DNA of 64,000 nucleotides from Bacillus nitratireducens (GCF_001884135.1 NZ_MAOC01000084.1:62001-126000), one strand, 5' to 3'. Positions 16,908 through 28,842 are shown, counted from the first letter of the stretch. Translations and numbers: made by a program. The notes: generated by a model not told the origin, from the letters alone.

Positions 16908-16937
16908 AAGGAGGGGCACTGAAGCCCTCCTTTTTTG
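16908..16937 (+). terminator. Terminator of nrnA
   Basis: An 8-bp stem AAGGAGGG/CCCTCCTT followed by a T run. Confidence 0.88.
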
Positions 16938-16983
16938 TTTTTAAATCTAAATATCATTAAATGGAGATTTGAGGAGGTATTTT

Positions 16984-17487
16984 TTATTTTTCTTTCTCAA
17001 TAACAATACTAATTTCTAGTACGGTATCAAAAGAGACTGTGTCTACTTTAAAGCGATATATACGATCGTAATGTTTGTACGTTTTATTTTCGATCACTTT
17101 TTTGAGTAGGTCTTTATTTTTTGCGATGCTTTGAATGTTTTTCGTTAAAAGATGCTGGAGATCATTATGGATAGAAGTAGTCATGTTTTCGAGTGTAAGG
17201 TTGTCTAAATCATATTTTTCACGATTTATAATTTTTATTTTAATTTCTTGAATTGTTAAGAGCCGCTTATTTTCTGTATTCAATTTCTCTTGATCTTCGA
17301 GAAGGACGTGGAGTTTTGCTTCTTGCTTTTCTATAATTTCTCTTTGTTCTGCTATTTCACTAGCTTGTTCCTGCTGAAAAACACCATATATGTACAAAAA
17401 AATAAACCAGCTCAAAACGCCTCCAACAGCAGCACCTGCTAAAACTAAGTACCATCTTTTGGCTGTATTGGCACTTGGTACTCTCAT
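16984..17487 (-). CDS. ytrI: Sporulation membrane protein YtrI
   Basis: 167 residues: one N-terminal transmembrane helix (about 14-34), then a long coiled coil rich in Glu, Lys and Gln (about 38-75) and a C-terminal domain outside or in the forespore space. In B. subtilis ytrI is needed for efficient sporulation. The start is ATG 17487, which overlaps the ytrH stop (ATGA 17487-17484) and gives the family length. Translationally coupled to ytrH. Confidence 0.9.
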   Translation of the reverse strand: MRVPSANTAKRWYLVLAGAAVGGVLSWFIFLYIYGVFQQEQASEIAEQREIIEKQEAKLHVLLEDQEKLNTENKRLLTIQEIKIKIINREKYDLDNLTLENMTTSIHNDLQHLLTKNIQSIAKNKDLLKKVIENKTYKHYDRIYRFKVDTVSFDTVLEISIVIEKEK

Positions 17488-17822
17488 ACATGTTCCTGCG
17501 TTAGCCATTTAATAATAATAAGACCAGTTTGCATACCACCAGTTGCAAAAAAAATAAGGAGAATTTGTTTTACGATATCTTTCATATCTCCGCCAAAGAA
17601 GCTTCTTTCAAAGCTATAAAAGGTATCGAACGTTCCGCCTATCGCTGCAACGAGTGCCCAGATTCTTAAATTTTGAGCAAATTGATTAATATAAGTTAGA
17701 GCTGGTTTTCCAATGAGAAATGCACCAAATCCGCCAATTAATGAACCACCAAGTATAACTCCAAAGGCAATAAAGTAACTAATAATAAGCAGAGAGAAAA
17801 AAGTATGTTCTCTTACATCCAT
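17484..17822 (-). CDS. ytrH: Sporulation protein YtrH
   Basis: 112-residue membrane protein with three hydrophobic segments; the conserved core GGSLIGGFGAFLIGKPALTY and AAIGGTFDTFYSFERSFFGG is diagnostic of YtrH. It works with YtrI in sporulation, made in the mother cell in B. subtilis. ATG 17822 is chosen because AAAGGGG lies 8 bases upstream; frames back to 17897 lack such a site. First gene of the ytrH-ytrI pair, divergent from dnaE. Confidence 0.9.
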   Translation of the reverse strand: MDVREHTFFSLLIISYFIAFGVILGGSLIGGFGAFLIGKPALTYINQFAQNLRIWALVAAIGGTFDTFYSFERSFFGGDMKDIVKQILLIFFATGGMQTGLIIIKWLTQEHV

Positions 17823-17939
17823 CGTCATTCCCCTTTCTTCTTCATATATATGGACAAAGTATGAGAAGTATGTTTTGATTTCCGCTTTCCTCATCACCTA
17901 TAATAAAAGTAGTCAAATAGGTAAAGAGAGGGTACAACA

Positions 17940-20900
17940 GTGAAGTTTGTGCATTTACAATGTCAAACCGTTTTTAGTTTGTTAAAAAGTGCTTGTAAAA
18001 TTGATGAGCTTGTCATTCGGGCGAAAGAGCTTGGATTTTCATCGCTGGCCATTACAGATGAAAATGTTATGTATGGAGTTATTCCGTTTTATAAAGCATG
18101 CAAGAAAAATGGTATACAGCCTATTATCGGCTTAACAGCTTCTATTTTTAGTGAAGAAGAAGAAAAGTCTTATCCACTCGTCTTACTTGCTGAGAATGAA
18201 ATAGGCTATCAAAATTTATTGAAAATTTCTAGCAGCATTATGACTAAGTCAAAAGAGGGTATTCCAAAGAAGTGGCTCGCTCATTATGCGAAAGGATTAA
18301 TTGCAATTTCACCAGGGAAAGACGGAGAGATTGAACAGTTATTATTAGAAGACAAAGAGAGTCAGGCTGAAGAAGTAGCTCATACGTATCAAAATATGTT
18401 CAGCAATTTTTATATAAGTTTGCAGCATCATGCGATTCAAGATGAACTGCTTTTACAAGAAAAGCTGCCTGAATTTATTAATAAGGTAAACGTTCCAGTC
18501 GTTGCGACAAATGATGTACGCTACATTAATCAAAGTGATGCACTTGTTCATGAATGTTTATTATCTGTTGAAGGCGGAACGAAAATGACTGATCCAGATA
18601 GGCCGAGAATGAAAACGGATCAATATTATTTAAAGTCATCGGATGAAATGGAAGCACTATTTTCTCATGCTGAGGAAGCGATTCAAAATACAATAAAAAT
18701 CGCGGAGCGTTGCCGAGTAGAAATTCCTTTCCATGTAAATCAATTACCGAAATTTCCTGTTCCATCTAATGAGACGAATGATACGTATTTGCGCCGTGTT
18801 TGTGAAGAAGGCTTGCGCAAACGATATGGTACGCCGAAAGAAGTGCACATACAGCGTTTGAATCATGAATTAGATGTGATTTCTAGTATGGGATTTAGTG
18901 ACTATTTCCTCATCGTATGGGACTTTATGAAATACGCACATGAAAATCATATTTTAACAGGACCAGGACGTGGATCGGCAGCTGGTTCACTCGTTTCTTA
19001 CGTATTGGAGATTACAGATATCGATCCGATTGAATATGACTTACTATTTGAAAGGTTTTTAAATCCTGAACGTGTGACACTTCCAGATATTGATATTGAT
19101 TTTCCAGATATAAGACGTGATGAGATGATTCGATATGTGAAAGATAAATATGGTCAGCTTCGTGTTGCTCAAATTGTAACGTTCGGAACTCTTGCAGCGA
19201 AAGCCGCAATTAGGGACATCGCTCGTGTAATGGGGCTTCCGCCAAGAGATATTGACATATTTTCAAAACTTATCCCATCAAAGCTTGGTATAACATTAAA
19301 AGATGCATATGAGGAATCTCAGTCACTCCGTGAGTTTATACAAGGGAATCTTTTGCATGAGCGTGTGTTTGAAATTGCAAAACGTGTAGAGGGATTACCG
19401 CGTCATACGTCTATTCATGCGGCCGGCGTTATTATGAGCCAAGAACCGTTAACAGGAAGTGTAGCAATTCAAGAAGGGCATAACGATGTTTATGTTACGC
19501 AATATCCAGCCGATGCATTAGAAGAGCTTGGGTTGCTCAAGATGGACTTTTTAGGATTACGTAATTTAACGTTACTTGAAAATATTATAAAGTTTATTGT
19601 GAAAAAAACGGGGAAACACATTGATATAAGAAATTTACCTCTTCAAGATGAAAAGACGTTTCAATTGTTAGGAAGAGGGGATACAACAGGTGTATTCCAG
19701 CTTGAATCAGGTGGTATGCGAAATGTACTTCGTGGGTTAAAACCGAATGAATTTGAAGATATAGTTGCTGTTAACTCGTTATACAGACCGGGACCGATGG
19801 AACAAATTCCAACCTTTATTGAATCGAAACATGGAAAACGACGAATTGAATATTTACATCCGGACTTAAAGCCGATTTTAGAAAGAACATATGGCGTAAT
19901 TGTATACCAAGAACAAATTATGCAAATCGCATCGAAGTTAGCCGGGTTTTCGCTTGGAGAAGCGGATTTACTGCGCCGTGCAGTGAGTAAAAAGAATCGT
20001 GATATTTTAGATCAAGAACGTAAGCATTTTGTTCAAGGTTGTTTGAAAAACGGATACGATGAGACAGCTTCAGAACAAATTTACGATTTGATTGTAAGAT
20101 TTGCGAACTACGGTTTTAACCGAAGTCACGCTGTAGCTTACAGTATGATCGGATATCAGCTTGCCTATTTAAAAGCGAATTATACGCTAGAATTTATGAC
20201 AGCACTATTATCAAGTGCAATTGGAAATGAAGATAAGATTGTGCAGTATATACGAGAAACAAAACGAAAAGGGTTTCATGTTTTGCCGCCGTCTCTTCAG
20301 AGAAGTGGTTATAACTTCCAAATGGAAGGGAATGCGATACGTTACAGTTTACTTTCAATTCGAAATATCGGGATGGCTACAGTGACGGCGTTACTCGAAG
20401 AACGAGAGGGAAAAATGTTCGAAGATTTATTTGAGTTTTGTCTTCGTATGCCATCAAAGTTTGTAACGGAGCGAAATTTAGAAGCGTTTGTCTGGTCGGG
20501 ATGTTTTGACGATTTTGGTGTTTCGAGAACGAATTTATGGAAAAGTCTTAAAGGAGCGCTAGAGTACGCGAACCTTGCACGTGATTTAGGAGATGCTGTT
20601 CCAAAATCAAAATATGTACAAGGAGAAGAGCTACCCTTTATTGAACAGTTAAATAAAGAGAAAGAAGCCCTCGGTTTTTATTTATCTAGTTACCCGACAG
20701 CGCAGTATGCGAAGTTAGGAAAAGAATTAGAAATCCCATCTCTAGCTCAGGCGATGCGACATAAGAAAAAAGTACAAAGAGCGATTGTATATATAACAAG
20801 TGTGAGAGTGATTCGTACGAAAAAGTTTCAAAAGATGGCGTTTATTACATTTTGTGATCAAAATGATGAAATGGAAGCGGTTGTTTTCCCGGAGACGTAT

Positions 20901-21266
20901 ATACATTTCTCAGACAAGTTACAAGAAGGGGCAATTGTTTTAGTTGACGGTACGATTGAGCTAAGGAATCATAAGCTGCAATGGATTGTAAATGGACTCT
21001 ATCCGTTAGAGGAAATGGATGCTTATGAAGAAAAGAAAGACGCATCTGTTTACGTGAAATTGCCATCTCAGTATGAGAAAAAGCTTTTAAATCAGGTTAC
21101 AAAAGTATTGTTTGACTATTCAGGTTTTGCGAAAGTACTAATTTATTATGAAAAGGAACATAAAATGGTACAATTATCTCGAAGTTTATCAATTCATCCG
21201 AGTGAAGAATGTCTAGGAGCACTTCGTGAAATTGTCGGCGGCGAAAACGTCGTTGTGAAAATATAA
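17940..21266 (+). CDS. dnaE: DNA polymerase III alpha subunit, DnaE
   Basis: 1108-residue replicative polymerase; in low-GC Firmicutes it extends RNA primers before handing over to PolC. Domains: PHP (about 1-200), palm and fingers with the GPGRGSAAGS loop near 340 and the catalytic PDIDIDFPD near 382, beta-clamp and helix-hairpin-helix parts, and a C-terminal OB fold (about 940-1030). The start is GTG 17940 behind GAGAGGG. It is divergent from ytrH and followed by the malic enzyme gene. Confidence 0.97.
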   Translation: MKFVHLQCQTVFSLLKSACKIDELVIRAKELGFSSLAITDENVMYGVIPFYKACKKNGIQPIIGLTASIFSEEEEKSYPLVLLAENEIGYQNLLKISSSIMTKSKEGIPKKWLAHYAKGLIAISPGKDGEIEQLLLEDKESQAEEVAHTYQNMFSNFYISLQHHAIQDELLLQEKLPEFINKVNVPVVATNDVRYINQSDALVHECLLSVEGGTKMTDPDRPRMKTDQYYLKSSDEMEALFSHAEEAIQNTIKIAERCRVEIPFHVNQLPKFPVPSNETNDTYLRRVCEEGLRKRYGTPKEVHIQRLNHELDVISSMGFSDYFLIVWDFMKYAHENHILTGPGRGSAAGSLVSYVLEITDIDPIEYDLLFERFLNPERVTLPDIDIDFPDIRRDEMIRYVKDKYGQLRVAQIVTFGTLAAKAAIRDIARVMGLPPRDIDIFSKLIPSKLGITLKDAYEESQSLREFIQGNLLHERVFEIAKRVEGLPRHTSIHAAGVIMSQEPLTGSVAIQEGHNDVYVTQYPADALEELGLLKMDFLGLRNLTLLENIIKFIVKKTGKHIDIRNLPLQDEKTFQLLGRGDTTGVFQLESGGMRNVLRGLKPNEFEDIVAVNSLYRPGPMEQIPTFIESKHGKRRIEYLHPDLKPILERTYGVIVYQEQIMQIASKLAGFSLGEADLLRRAVSKKNRDILDQERKHFVQGCLKNGYDETASEQIYDLIVRFANYGFNRSHAVAYSMIGYQLAYLKANYTLEFMTALLSSAIGNEDKIVQYIRETKRKGFHVLPPSLQRSGYNFQMEGNAIRYSLLSIRNIGMATVTALLEEREGKMFEDLFEFCLRMPSKFVTERNLEAFVWSGCFDDFGVSRTNLWKSLKGALEYANLARDLGDAVPKSKYVQGEELPFIEQLNKEKEALGFYLSSYPTAQYAKLGKELEIPSLAQAMRHKKKVQRAIVYITSVRVIRTKKFQKMAFITFCDQNDEMEAVVFPETYIHFSDKLQEGAIVLVDGTIELRNHKLQWIVNGLYPLEEMDAYEEKKDASVYVKLPSQYEKKLLNQVTKVLFDYSGFAKVLIYYEKEHKMVQLSRSLSIHPSEECLGALREIVGGENVVVKI

Positions 21267-21369
21267 TGGACAATTTCCCCACACTTCGATTATTATAGTA
21301 GTAGTGTTCGTGGTCAGACCACTTGGAGAAATTGATATCAGCAAGAATAATTTGAGGAGAGTGGATAGT

Positions 21370-22608
21370 TTGTCAACACTTCGTGAAGAAGCACTTCACA
21401 TGCATAAAGTGCATCAAGGAAAATTAGAAACTGTATCAAAAGTAAAAGTAGAAAATGCAAAAGATTTAAGTCTTGCATATTCTCCAGGGGTTGCAGAGCC
21501 TTGTAAAGAAATTTATGACGATAAAAGTAAGGTATATGAATATACAATGAAGGGAAATATGGTAGCAGTTGTGACAGATGGAACGGCTGTACTTGGTCTT
21601 GGTAACATTGGACCTGAAGCATCTCTTCCAGTAATGGAAGGTAAAGCTGTATTATTCAAGAGCTTTGCTGGTGTAGATGCATTCCCGATTGCCTTAAATA
21701 CAAACGATGTAGATAAAATTGTTGAAACTGTAAAATTAATGGAGCCAACTTTTGGCGGTGTAAACTTAGAAGATATTGCAGCACCAAACTGCTTCGTTAT
21801 TGAAGAACGTTTGAAAAAAGAAACAAATATTCCTATCTTCCATGATGATCAACACGGAACAGCTATCGTAACAGTAGCGGGCCTTGTAAACGCGCTGAAA
21901 TTAGTTGGAAAGAAAATGTCTGACATTAAAGTTGTCGCAAATGGCGCAGGTGCAGCGGGTATTGCAATCATTAAACTTTTATATCGCTATGGTGTACGTG
22001 ACGTTATTATGTGTGACCGTAAAGGTGCAATCTATGAAGGTCGCCCTACAGGTATGAATCCGGTGAAAGATGAAGTTGCAAAATATACAAATAAGAATCG
22101 TATTGAAGGTTCTTTAGCTGACGTTTTACAAGGTGCGGACGTATTCATTGGTGTATCTGCAGCAGGTGCATTAACTGAAGAGATGGTTCGTACAATGAAT
22201 GACGATGCAATTATTTTTGCAATGGCGAATCCGGTTCCAGAAATTATGCCAGAATTGGCAAAAGCAGCGGGCGCAGCTGTTGTTGGAACAGGTCGTTCTG
22301 ACTTCCCGAACCAAGTAAATAATGTACTAGCGTTCCCTGGTATTTTCCGCGGTGCACTTGATGTACATGCGACACAAATTAATGAAGAAATGAAGATGGC
22401 AGCTGTACAAGCCATTGCAGAGCTTGTATCAGAAGATGAGTTGAATGCGGACCATATCATTCCAGCGCCATTTGACGCGCGTGTAGCGCCTCAAGTAGCG
22501 GCTTACGTTGCGAAAGCGGCAATGGAGACAGGAGTAGCTCGCCGTCAAGTAGATCCAAATGAAGTCGCTGAGAAAACAAAACAATTAGCGCTGATTGGTA
22601 AAGAATAA
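21370..22608 (+). CDS. ytsJ: NAD(P)-dependent malic enzyme
   Basis: 412 residues. Decarboxylates malate to pyruvate and CO2; the B. subtilis orthologue YtsJ is the main NADP-using isoform and supports growth on malate. Features: SLAYSPGVAEPC, TDGTAVLGLGNIGPEA, the FHDDQHGTAIV motif and the Rossmann motif NGAGAAGIAI. TTG 21370 behind GAGGAGAG is taken as the start, since it yields the usual length and MSTLREEAL; the frame is open back to 21304. Confidence 0.94.
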   Translation: MSTLREEALHMHKVHQGKLETVSKVKVENAKDLSLAYSPGVAEPCKEIYDDKSKVYEYTMKGNMVAVVTDGTAVLGLGNIGPEASLPVMEGKAVLFKSFAGVDAFPIALNTNDVDKIVETVKLMEPTFGGVNLEDIAAPNCFVIEERLKKETNIPIFHDDQHGTAIVTVAGLVNALKLVGKKMSDIKVVANGAGAAGIAIIKLLYRYGVRDVIMCDRKGAIYEGRPTGMNPVKDEVAKYTNKNRIEGSLADVLQGADVFIGVSAAGALTEEMVRTMNDDAIIFAMANPVPEIMPELAKAAGAAVVGTGRSDFPNQVNNVLAFPGIFRGALDVHATQINEEMKMAAVQAIAELVSEDELNADHIIPAPFDARVAPQVAAYVAKAAMETGVARRQVDPNEVAEKTKQLALIGKE

Positions 22609-22622
22609 GCGAGGAATTTCCA

Positions 22623-23267
22623 TTGACATCATCAAATACAAAAGTATATCTCGAAATTGTAAAAAAAATCCGTTCCATAATGGAAGAGGATGGTTTAGTA
22701 GCGGGGGATCGTTTGCCGTCTGAGCGTGAGTTAAGTTCACGCTTAAACGTTGGACGTTCCTCTGTAAGAGAAGCATTGCGTGCTTTAGAACTTGTAGGGT
22801 TAATTGAAACAAGACGTGGTGAGGGGACGTTTATTCGAAACTTTTACGATAACGGTCTTGTACAATTAATTGCTCCGTTCTTGCTGCAAGATGAGAAAAC
22901 AATTCGTGATTTATTACAAACAAAACGATTGCTTGAGAAAGATATGATTCGACTTGTATGTAATTTGCCGAAAGAAACGTTTTCTAAAGTGCTAAGTAAA
23001 TTACACCAAGTGCTTGAAGAAAATGAAAGCTCAATTCCAATGCTTCATCAAACGTTCTTTAAAACACTTATTGAACAATTCGATAATTATTTACTTTATC
23101 GCATTTGGATGATCGTAAATGATTACGTTGCAACGCTTTCTTGTGAAATTTCAGGAGATTCTATCGAAATATATAGAAAGCTTTATGCTGCCTTGAAAGA
23201 GAAGCAAGAAAATGATGCGTTAAAAATTTACGATGAATTAGTAGAGAATATACAGTTTCACTCGTAA
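22623..23267 (+). CDS. GntR-family transcriptional regulator, FadR subfamily
   Basis: 214 residues: an N-terminal winged helix (RLPSERELSSRLNVGRSSVR then EALRALELVGLIETRRGEGT) and a C-terminal helical FCD ligand-binding domain. Such proteins are usually repressors released by carboxylic acids. The start is TTG 22623, with GAGGA 9 bases upstream. It lies 14 bases after the malic enzyme gene and before accDA, so control of malate or fatty acid metabolism is a reasonable guess, unproven. Confidence 0.9.
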   Translation: MTSSNTKVYLEIVKKIRSIMEEDGLVAGDRLPSERELSSRLNVGRSSVREALRALELVGLIETRRGEGTFIRNFYDNGLVQLIAPFLLQDEKTIRDLLQTKRLLEKDMIRLVCNLPKETFSKVLSKLHQVLEENESSIPMLHQTFFKTLIEQFDNYLLYRIWMIVNDYVATLSCEISGDSIEIYRKLYAALKEKQENDALKIYDELVENIQFHS

Positions 23268-23376
23268 TGTATAAAATTTGTCGAAATGACCATGACACGT
23301 TATGACAAACATTCTACCGCATAGCGGTTAAAGTTAAACGTAAAGAGTGAGGTTATTAGACAGATTGAGAAGATAA

Positions 23377-23415
23377 GGCTAACATCAAACTTTGGTGTTA
23401 GCCCAATTTTCTTCT
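23377..23415 (+). promoter_or_regulatory. Strong hairpin in the leader before accD
   Basis: GGCTAAC plus flanking bases (23377-23389) pairs with the mirrored arm 23391-23403, with one wobble, followed by CAATTTTCTTCTT. It could end the regulator transcript or attenuate accDA. Confidence 0.65.
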
Positions 23416-23452
23416 TGCGCTAACCTTAGCTCTCAACGAAGGGGGTCAAATT

Positions 23453-24322
23453 GTGCTAAGAGATTTATTCGTGAAAAAGAAAAAGTACGCTGCAATACCT
23501 TCAGAACAAGTACGAAAAGATGTACCGGATGGCGTTATGACAAAATGTCCGAAATGTAAAAAAATCATGTATACGAAAGAGCTGCTAAAAAATTTAAAAG
23601 TATGTGTGAATTGTGGATATCATCATCCTATGAATGCATGGGAACGTCTTGATAGTATATTGGACGAAGGGTCATTCCGTGAGTATGACAAAGAAATGGT
23701 TTCATTAAATCCACTCGAGTTTCCAGGATACGAAGAGAAACTAGAGAGCGATCGTAAGAAGACTGAATTGAACGAAGCGGTTGTAACTGGTGAAGGAACA
23801 ATTGATGACATGCTTGTTGTTGTTGCAGTAATGGATTCTCGTTTTCGAATGGGCAGCATGGGCTCTGTTGTAGGAGAGAAGATTGCCCGTGCAGTTGAAA
23901 AAGCGTACGACTTACAAGTTCCATTTATTATCTTTACTGCGTCGGGTGGTGCCCGTATGCAAGAAGGGATATTAAGTTTAATGCAAATGGCAAAAACAAG
24001 CGTAGCTTTGAAAAAGCATAGTAATGCAGGAGGACTATTTATTTCTGTTATGACTCACCCGACGACGGGCGGGGTTTCAGCGAGTTTCGCTTCACTTGGT
24101 GATTACAATCTTGCAGAGCCAGGTGCACTTATCGGATTTGCTGGTAGACGTGTAATTGAACAAACAGTGCGTGAGAAACTACCGGAAGATTTCCAAACGG
24201 CAGAATTTTTACTAGAGCACGGTCAATTAGATGCGGTGGTGCATCGTGATGATATGAGAGAATCGCTCCGTAAGATTTTAGAAGTTCATCAAGGAGGGGA
24301 AATGGCTGTATGGCAGAGTTAG
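23453..24322 (+). CDS. accD: Acetyl-CoA carboxylase carboxyltransferase subunit beta
   Basis: 289 residues. With AccA it transfers carboxyl from biotin to acetyl-CoA, making malonyl-CoA for fatty acid synthesis. The N-terminal zinc ribbon is intact (CPKC...CVNC, about 28-50), followed by the carboxyltransferase fold ([36 protein letters not shown]). GTG 23453 sits behind GAAGGGGG. It overlaps accA by 13 bases, as usual for accDA. Confidence 0.97.
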   Translation: MLRDLFVKKKKYAAIPSEQVRKDVPDGVMTKCPKCKKIMYTKELLKNLKVCVNCGYHHPMNAWERLDSILDEGSFREYDKEMVSLNPLEFPGYEEKLESDRKKTELNEAVVTGEGTIDDMLVVVAVMDSRFRMGSMGSVVGEKIARAVEKAYDLQVPFIIFTASGGARMQEGILSLMQMAKTSVALKKHSNAGGLFISVMTHPTTGGVSASFASLGDYNLAEPGALIGFAGRRVIEQTVREKLPEDFQTAEFLLEHGQLDAVVHRDDMRESLRKILEVHQGGEMAVWQS

Positions 24323-25284
24323 AATTTGAGAAACCAGTTGTTGAGCTAAGAAATAAGATTCGTGAACTGAAAGACTATACGAAAAACAGCCAGATGGACT
24401 TCAGTGAGGAGATTCGTATTTTGGAAGACAAGCTAGAAAAATTAGAGGAAGATATATACGGCAATATGAAAGTATGGGACCGTGTTCAAATTGCTCGTCA
24501 TGCAGAAAGACCGACAACGCTCGATTATATTGAGCACTTATTTACTAATTTTTTTGAATGTCATGGAGATCGCCTATTTGGCGACGATGCAGCGATTGTC
24601 GGCGGCATTGCGAAATATAAAGGGATGCCTGTAACTGTAATTGGGCACCAACGCGGAAAAGATACGAAAGAAAATATTCGTCGTAATTTTGGGATGCCTC
24701 ATCCAGAAGGCTATCGAAAAGCACTGCGTCTCATGAAACAAGCGGAAAAGTTTAATCGTCCTATTATTTGTTTCATCGATACGAAGGGAGCTTATCCTGG
24801 TAAAGCAGCTGAAGAACGTGGACAAAGTGAGGCAATTGCCCGTAATTTATTTGAAATGGCGGGTTTAACTGTACCTGTTATTTGTATTGTTATCGGTGAA
24901 GGTGGTAGCGGTGGTGCGTTAGGTCTTGGAGTAGGAGATTACATTCATATGCTGGAAAATTCCACGTATTCTGTTATTACACCAGAGGGTGCGGCGGCAA
25001 TTCTTTGGAAAGATGCAGGAAAAGCGAAGGAAGCTGCAGAAGCGATGAAAATTACAGCATTAGATTTGAAAGAATTAGGTGTAATTGACGAAATTATTCC
25101 AGAGGCAAAAGGCGGAGCGCATCGTAATGTTTTAAAACAATCAGAAAATATAGATTTAATGCTTAAGAAAACTTTTGAACAATTAAGCGGAATTTCGAAA
25201 GATGAATTAATCGAAAAACGTTATGAAAAATATATGAAAATTGGGCAAGTTTCGTTTTCAAACGCTTCCATTGGGATAAAATAA
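24310..25284 (+). CDS. accA: Acetyl-CoA carboxylase carboxyltransferase subunit alpha
   Basis: 324 residues. Partner of AccD in the carboxyltransferase complex. It has the crotonase-like core with [40 protein letters not shown] and [15 protein letters not shown], which bind biotin and CoA. ATG 24310 lies inside accD, so the two are translationally coupled. A hairpin with T run follows before pfkA. Confidence 0.97.
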   Translation: MAELEFEKPVVELRNKIRELKDYTKNSQMDFSEEIRILEDKLEKLEEDIYGNMKVWDRVQIARHAERPTTLDYIEHLFTNFFECHGDRLFGDDAAIVGGIAKYKGMPVTVIGHQRGKDTKENIRRNFGMPHPEGYRKALRLMKQAEKFNRPIICFIDTKGAYPGKAAEERGQSEAIARNLFEMAGLTVPVICIVIGEGGSGGALGLGVGDYIHMLENSTYSVITPEGAAAILWKDAGKAKEAAEAMKITALDLKELGVIDEIIPEAKGGAHRNVLKQSENIDLMLKKTFEQLSGISKDELIEKRYEKYMKIGQVSFSNASIGIK

Positions 25285-25285
25285 G

Positions 25286-25321
25286 AAAAGCGTGCGTTCC
25301 TCTTCGCGAATGCACGTTTTT
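25286..25321 (+). terminator. Terminator of accDA
   Basis: An imperfect stem (CGTGCGTT with AATGCACG, plus inner pairs) followed by TTTTTATT. Confidence 0.75.
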
Positions 25322-25406
25322 ATTATGAAAAGACACATCTTCTCCATTGTGTTTTTGTATTTTTTCGTGTTATTTTATTATAAGGCAAATAATCTTTATG
25401 AGGTGA

Positions 25407-26372
<966 letters not shown>

Positions 26373-26425
26373 TCGGCTTAATGCCTTGTATTTGGGAACG
26401 GTTTCATAATTTTCGGAGGTGCAAT

Positions 26426-28183
26426 ATGCGTAAAACTAAAATTGTATGTACTATAGGTCCTGCTAGTGAAAGTATTGAGAAATTAGAACAATTAATGGAA
26501 GCGGGTATGAACGTTGCTCGTTTAAACTTCTCTCACGGTAGCCATGAAGAGCACGGCGCTCGTATTAAAAACATTCGTGAAGCTTCAAAGAAAACTGGTA
26601 AAACAGTTGGTATCTTACTTGATACAAAAGGTCCAGAAATCCGTACTCACGACTTCGTAGACGGACAAGCTGAGCTTGTAACAGGTGCAGAAGTAATTCT
26701 TTCTACTGAACAAGTATTAGGAACTGCAGAGAAGTTCTCTGTATCTTATGCTGGTCTTTATGATGATGTTGATCCAGGTTCTCGTATTCTAATCGATGAC
26801 GGTCTTATCGAACTAGAAGTAATCGAAAAAGCTGATGGAAACATCCGTACAAAAGTATTAAACAGTGGAACTGTAAAAAATAAAAAAGGTGTTAACGTAC
26901 CAAACGTAAGCATTAAGCTTCCTGGTATCACTGAAAAAGACGTAAAAGATATCGTTTTCGGTATCGAGCAAAAAGTTGATTTCATCGCGGCATCTTTCGT
27001 ACGTAAAGCATCTGACGTATTAGAAATTCGTGAATTATTAGAAGGACATGACGCTCAATACATCCAAATCGTACCAAAAATCGAAAACCAAGAAGGTATC
27101 GACAACATCGATGCAATCTTAGAAGTTTCTGACGGTTTAATGGTTGCTCGTGGTGATATGGGTGTAGAAATTCCACCAGAAGAAGTACCATTAGTACAAA
27201 AGCGTCTAATCAAAAAATGTAACGTATTAGGCAAACCGGTTATTACTGCAACACAAATGTTAGATTCTATGCAACGTAACCCACGTCCAACTCGTGCGGA
27301 AGCAAGTGACGTAGCAAACGCAATCTTCGATGGAACAGATGCAATTATGCTTTCAGGTGAAACTGCTGCGGGTCAATACCCTGTAGAAGCTGTAACAATG
27401 ATGGCTAACATTGCAGTGCGTGTTGAAAAATCATTACAATATGAAGATATGTTCAAAAAACGTATTAAAGAGTTCACTCCAACAATTACAGATGCAATTA
27501 GCCAATCTGTTGCGCATACAGCACTTGCTCTTGATGTAGCTGCAATCGTAGCTCCAACAGAAAGTGGACATACTGCGAAAATGATCTCTAAATACCGTCC
27601 AAAATCTCCAATCGTAGCTGTAACATCTGACGAGCAAGTAGGACGTCGTCTTGCACTTGTTTGGGGTGTACAAGCGTTTATGGCTGGAAAACGTGCAGCT
27701 TCTACTGACGAAATGTTAGATACTGCAATTCAAACAGGTATGGATGCAGGTCTAATCGGACTTGGAGACACTGTAGTAATCACTGCTGGTGTTCCAGTTG
27801 CTGAAACTGGTACAACAAACTTAATGAAAATCCACGTTGTTGGTGAAGAAGTTGCTAAAGGACAAGGAATCGGTCGTAAAGCTGCAAAAGGTAAAGTAGT
27901 TGTAGCAAAAACAGCTGCTGAAGCTGTAGCGAACGTAAACAAAGGTGATATCCTTGTTACAACAAGCACTGATAAAGATATGATTCCTGCAATTGAAAAA
28001 GCTGCTGCTTTAGTTGTTGAAGAAGGCGGCTTAACAAGCCATGCGGCTGTTGTAGGTGTATCTATCGGTATTCCTGTTATCGTCGGTGTAAACGGCGTAA
28101 CAACAACTTTAAAAAATGGCCAAGAAGTAACAGTTGATGCAGCACGCGGAATTGTTTATAATGGACATGCGGAAGTGCTATAA
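26426..28183 (+). CDS. pyk: Pyruvate kinase with C-terminal PEP-utilizer-like domain
   Basis: 585 residues: the TIM barrel and B domain ([41 protein letters not shown]), the C domain, and the extra C-terminal phosphohistidine-type domain found in Bacillus and Geobacillus ([20 protein letters not shown], about 530-550). Makes ATP and pyruvate from PEP. ATG 26426 is chosen for its GGAGG site and the family length; the frame is open to 26381. Confidence 0.98.
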   Translation: MRKTKIVCTIGPASESIEKLEQLMEAGMNVARLNFSHGSHEEHGARIKNIREASKKTGKTVGILLDTKGPEIRTHDFVDGQAELVTGAEVILSTEQVLGTAEKFSVSYAGLYDDVDPGSRILIDDGLIELEVIEKADGNIRTKVLNSGTVKNKKGVNVPNVSIKLPGITEKDVKDIVFGIEQKVDFIAASFVRKASDVLEIRELLEGHDAQYIQIVPKIENQEGIDNIDAILEVSDGLMVARGDMGVEIPPEEVPLVQKRLIKKCNVLGKPVITATQMLDSMQRNPRPTRAEASDVANAIFDGTDAIMLSGETAAGQYPVEAVTMMANIAVRVEKSLQYEDMFKKRIKEFTPTITDAISQSVAHTALALDVAAIVAPTESGHTAKMISKYRPKSPIVAVTSDEQVGRRLALVWGVQAFMAGKRAASTDEMLDTAIQTGMDAGLIGLGDTVVITAGVPVAETGTTNLMKIHVVGEEVAKGQGIGRKAAKGKVVVAKTAAEAVANVNKGDILVTTSTDKDMIPAIEKAAALVVEEGGLTSHAAVVGVSIGIPVIVGVNGVTTTLKNGQEVTVDAARGIVYNGHAEVL

Positions 28184-28193
28184 GAAGTAATAC

Positions 28194-28226
28194 GGAGAGA
28201 AGGAGCGGAGTCCTTCTCTTTTTTTT
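28194..28226 (+). terminator. Terminator of pfkA-pyk
   Basis: The stem AGAGAAGGA/TCCTTCTCT is followed by an eight-base T run. Confidence 0.9.
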
Positions 28227-28418
28227 ACACAAAAAAGGATAGAGATAACTTTAAACGCCTGAAATCACTCCAGGAAACGTTTGTTATAGCGTTTATTGGA
28301 GAGGGTTGTTTATCTTTTATGAGGCTTATACGGGCGTCGTAAGGGACTTATAAGGGGCTTGGTAAGGTGAAAGGAAGATACTTAAATCTTTGAAATGAAA
28401 TATGAAGGAGTGTGAGCT

Positions 28419-28808
28419 ATGAAGTGGTTACTATTCTTGCTTATTTTAATACCGGCGATTGAAATTACGGTCTTAATTGGATCAAGTCATGTAATAGGTT
28501 TATGGTCTACGTTCGCTATGATTGTATTTACAGGTATTGTAGGTGTGTATTTGGCGAAACGACAAGGGTTTAAAATAGTTAGAGAGATTCAATTTAGGTT
28601 AAATAGAGGAGAAATGCCGGGTGATGCCGTCCTAGATGGTATTTTCGTCTTTATAGGAGGTATTCTTTTAGTACTTCCTGGATATGTGACGGATATAATA
28701 GGTTTTATCTTTGTTATCCCAGTAACGAGGGCTTTATTGAAGCCGATTGTTATGAAGTGGATTGATTGGAAATTGAGAAAGAAGGCTACTATTATTGTTC
28801 AGAAATAA
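28419..28808 (+). CDS. fxsA: FxsA family membrane protein
   Basis: 129 residues with N-terminal helices (about 1-20 and 25-45) and a central helix pair around GIFVFIGGILLVLPGYVTDIIG, the FxsA signature. In E. coli overexpressed FxsA relieves exclusion of phage T7 by F plasmid; the normal role is unknown. GGAGTG precedes ATG 28419. It sits between pyk and ytvI as in other bacilli (called ytzA in B. subtilis). Confidence 0.9.
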   Translation: MKWLLFLLILIPAIEITVLIGSSHVIGLWSTFAMIVFTGIVGVYLAKRQGFKIVREIQFRLNRGEMPGDAVLDGIFVFIGGILLVLPGYVTDIIGFIFVIPVTRALLKPIVMKWIDWKLRKKATIIVQK

Positions 28809-28842
28809 CACTTAGATTGCTGTAATCTAAGTGTTATTTTTT
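28807..28842 (+). terminator. Terminator of fxsA
   Basis: Perfect 12-bp arms 28807-28818 and 28824-28835, followed by a T run. Confidence 0.92.
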
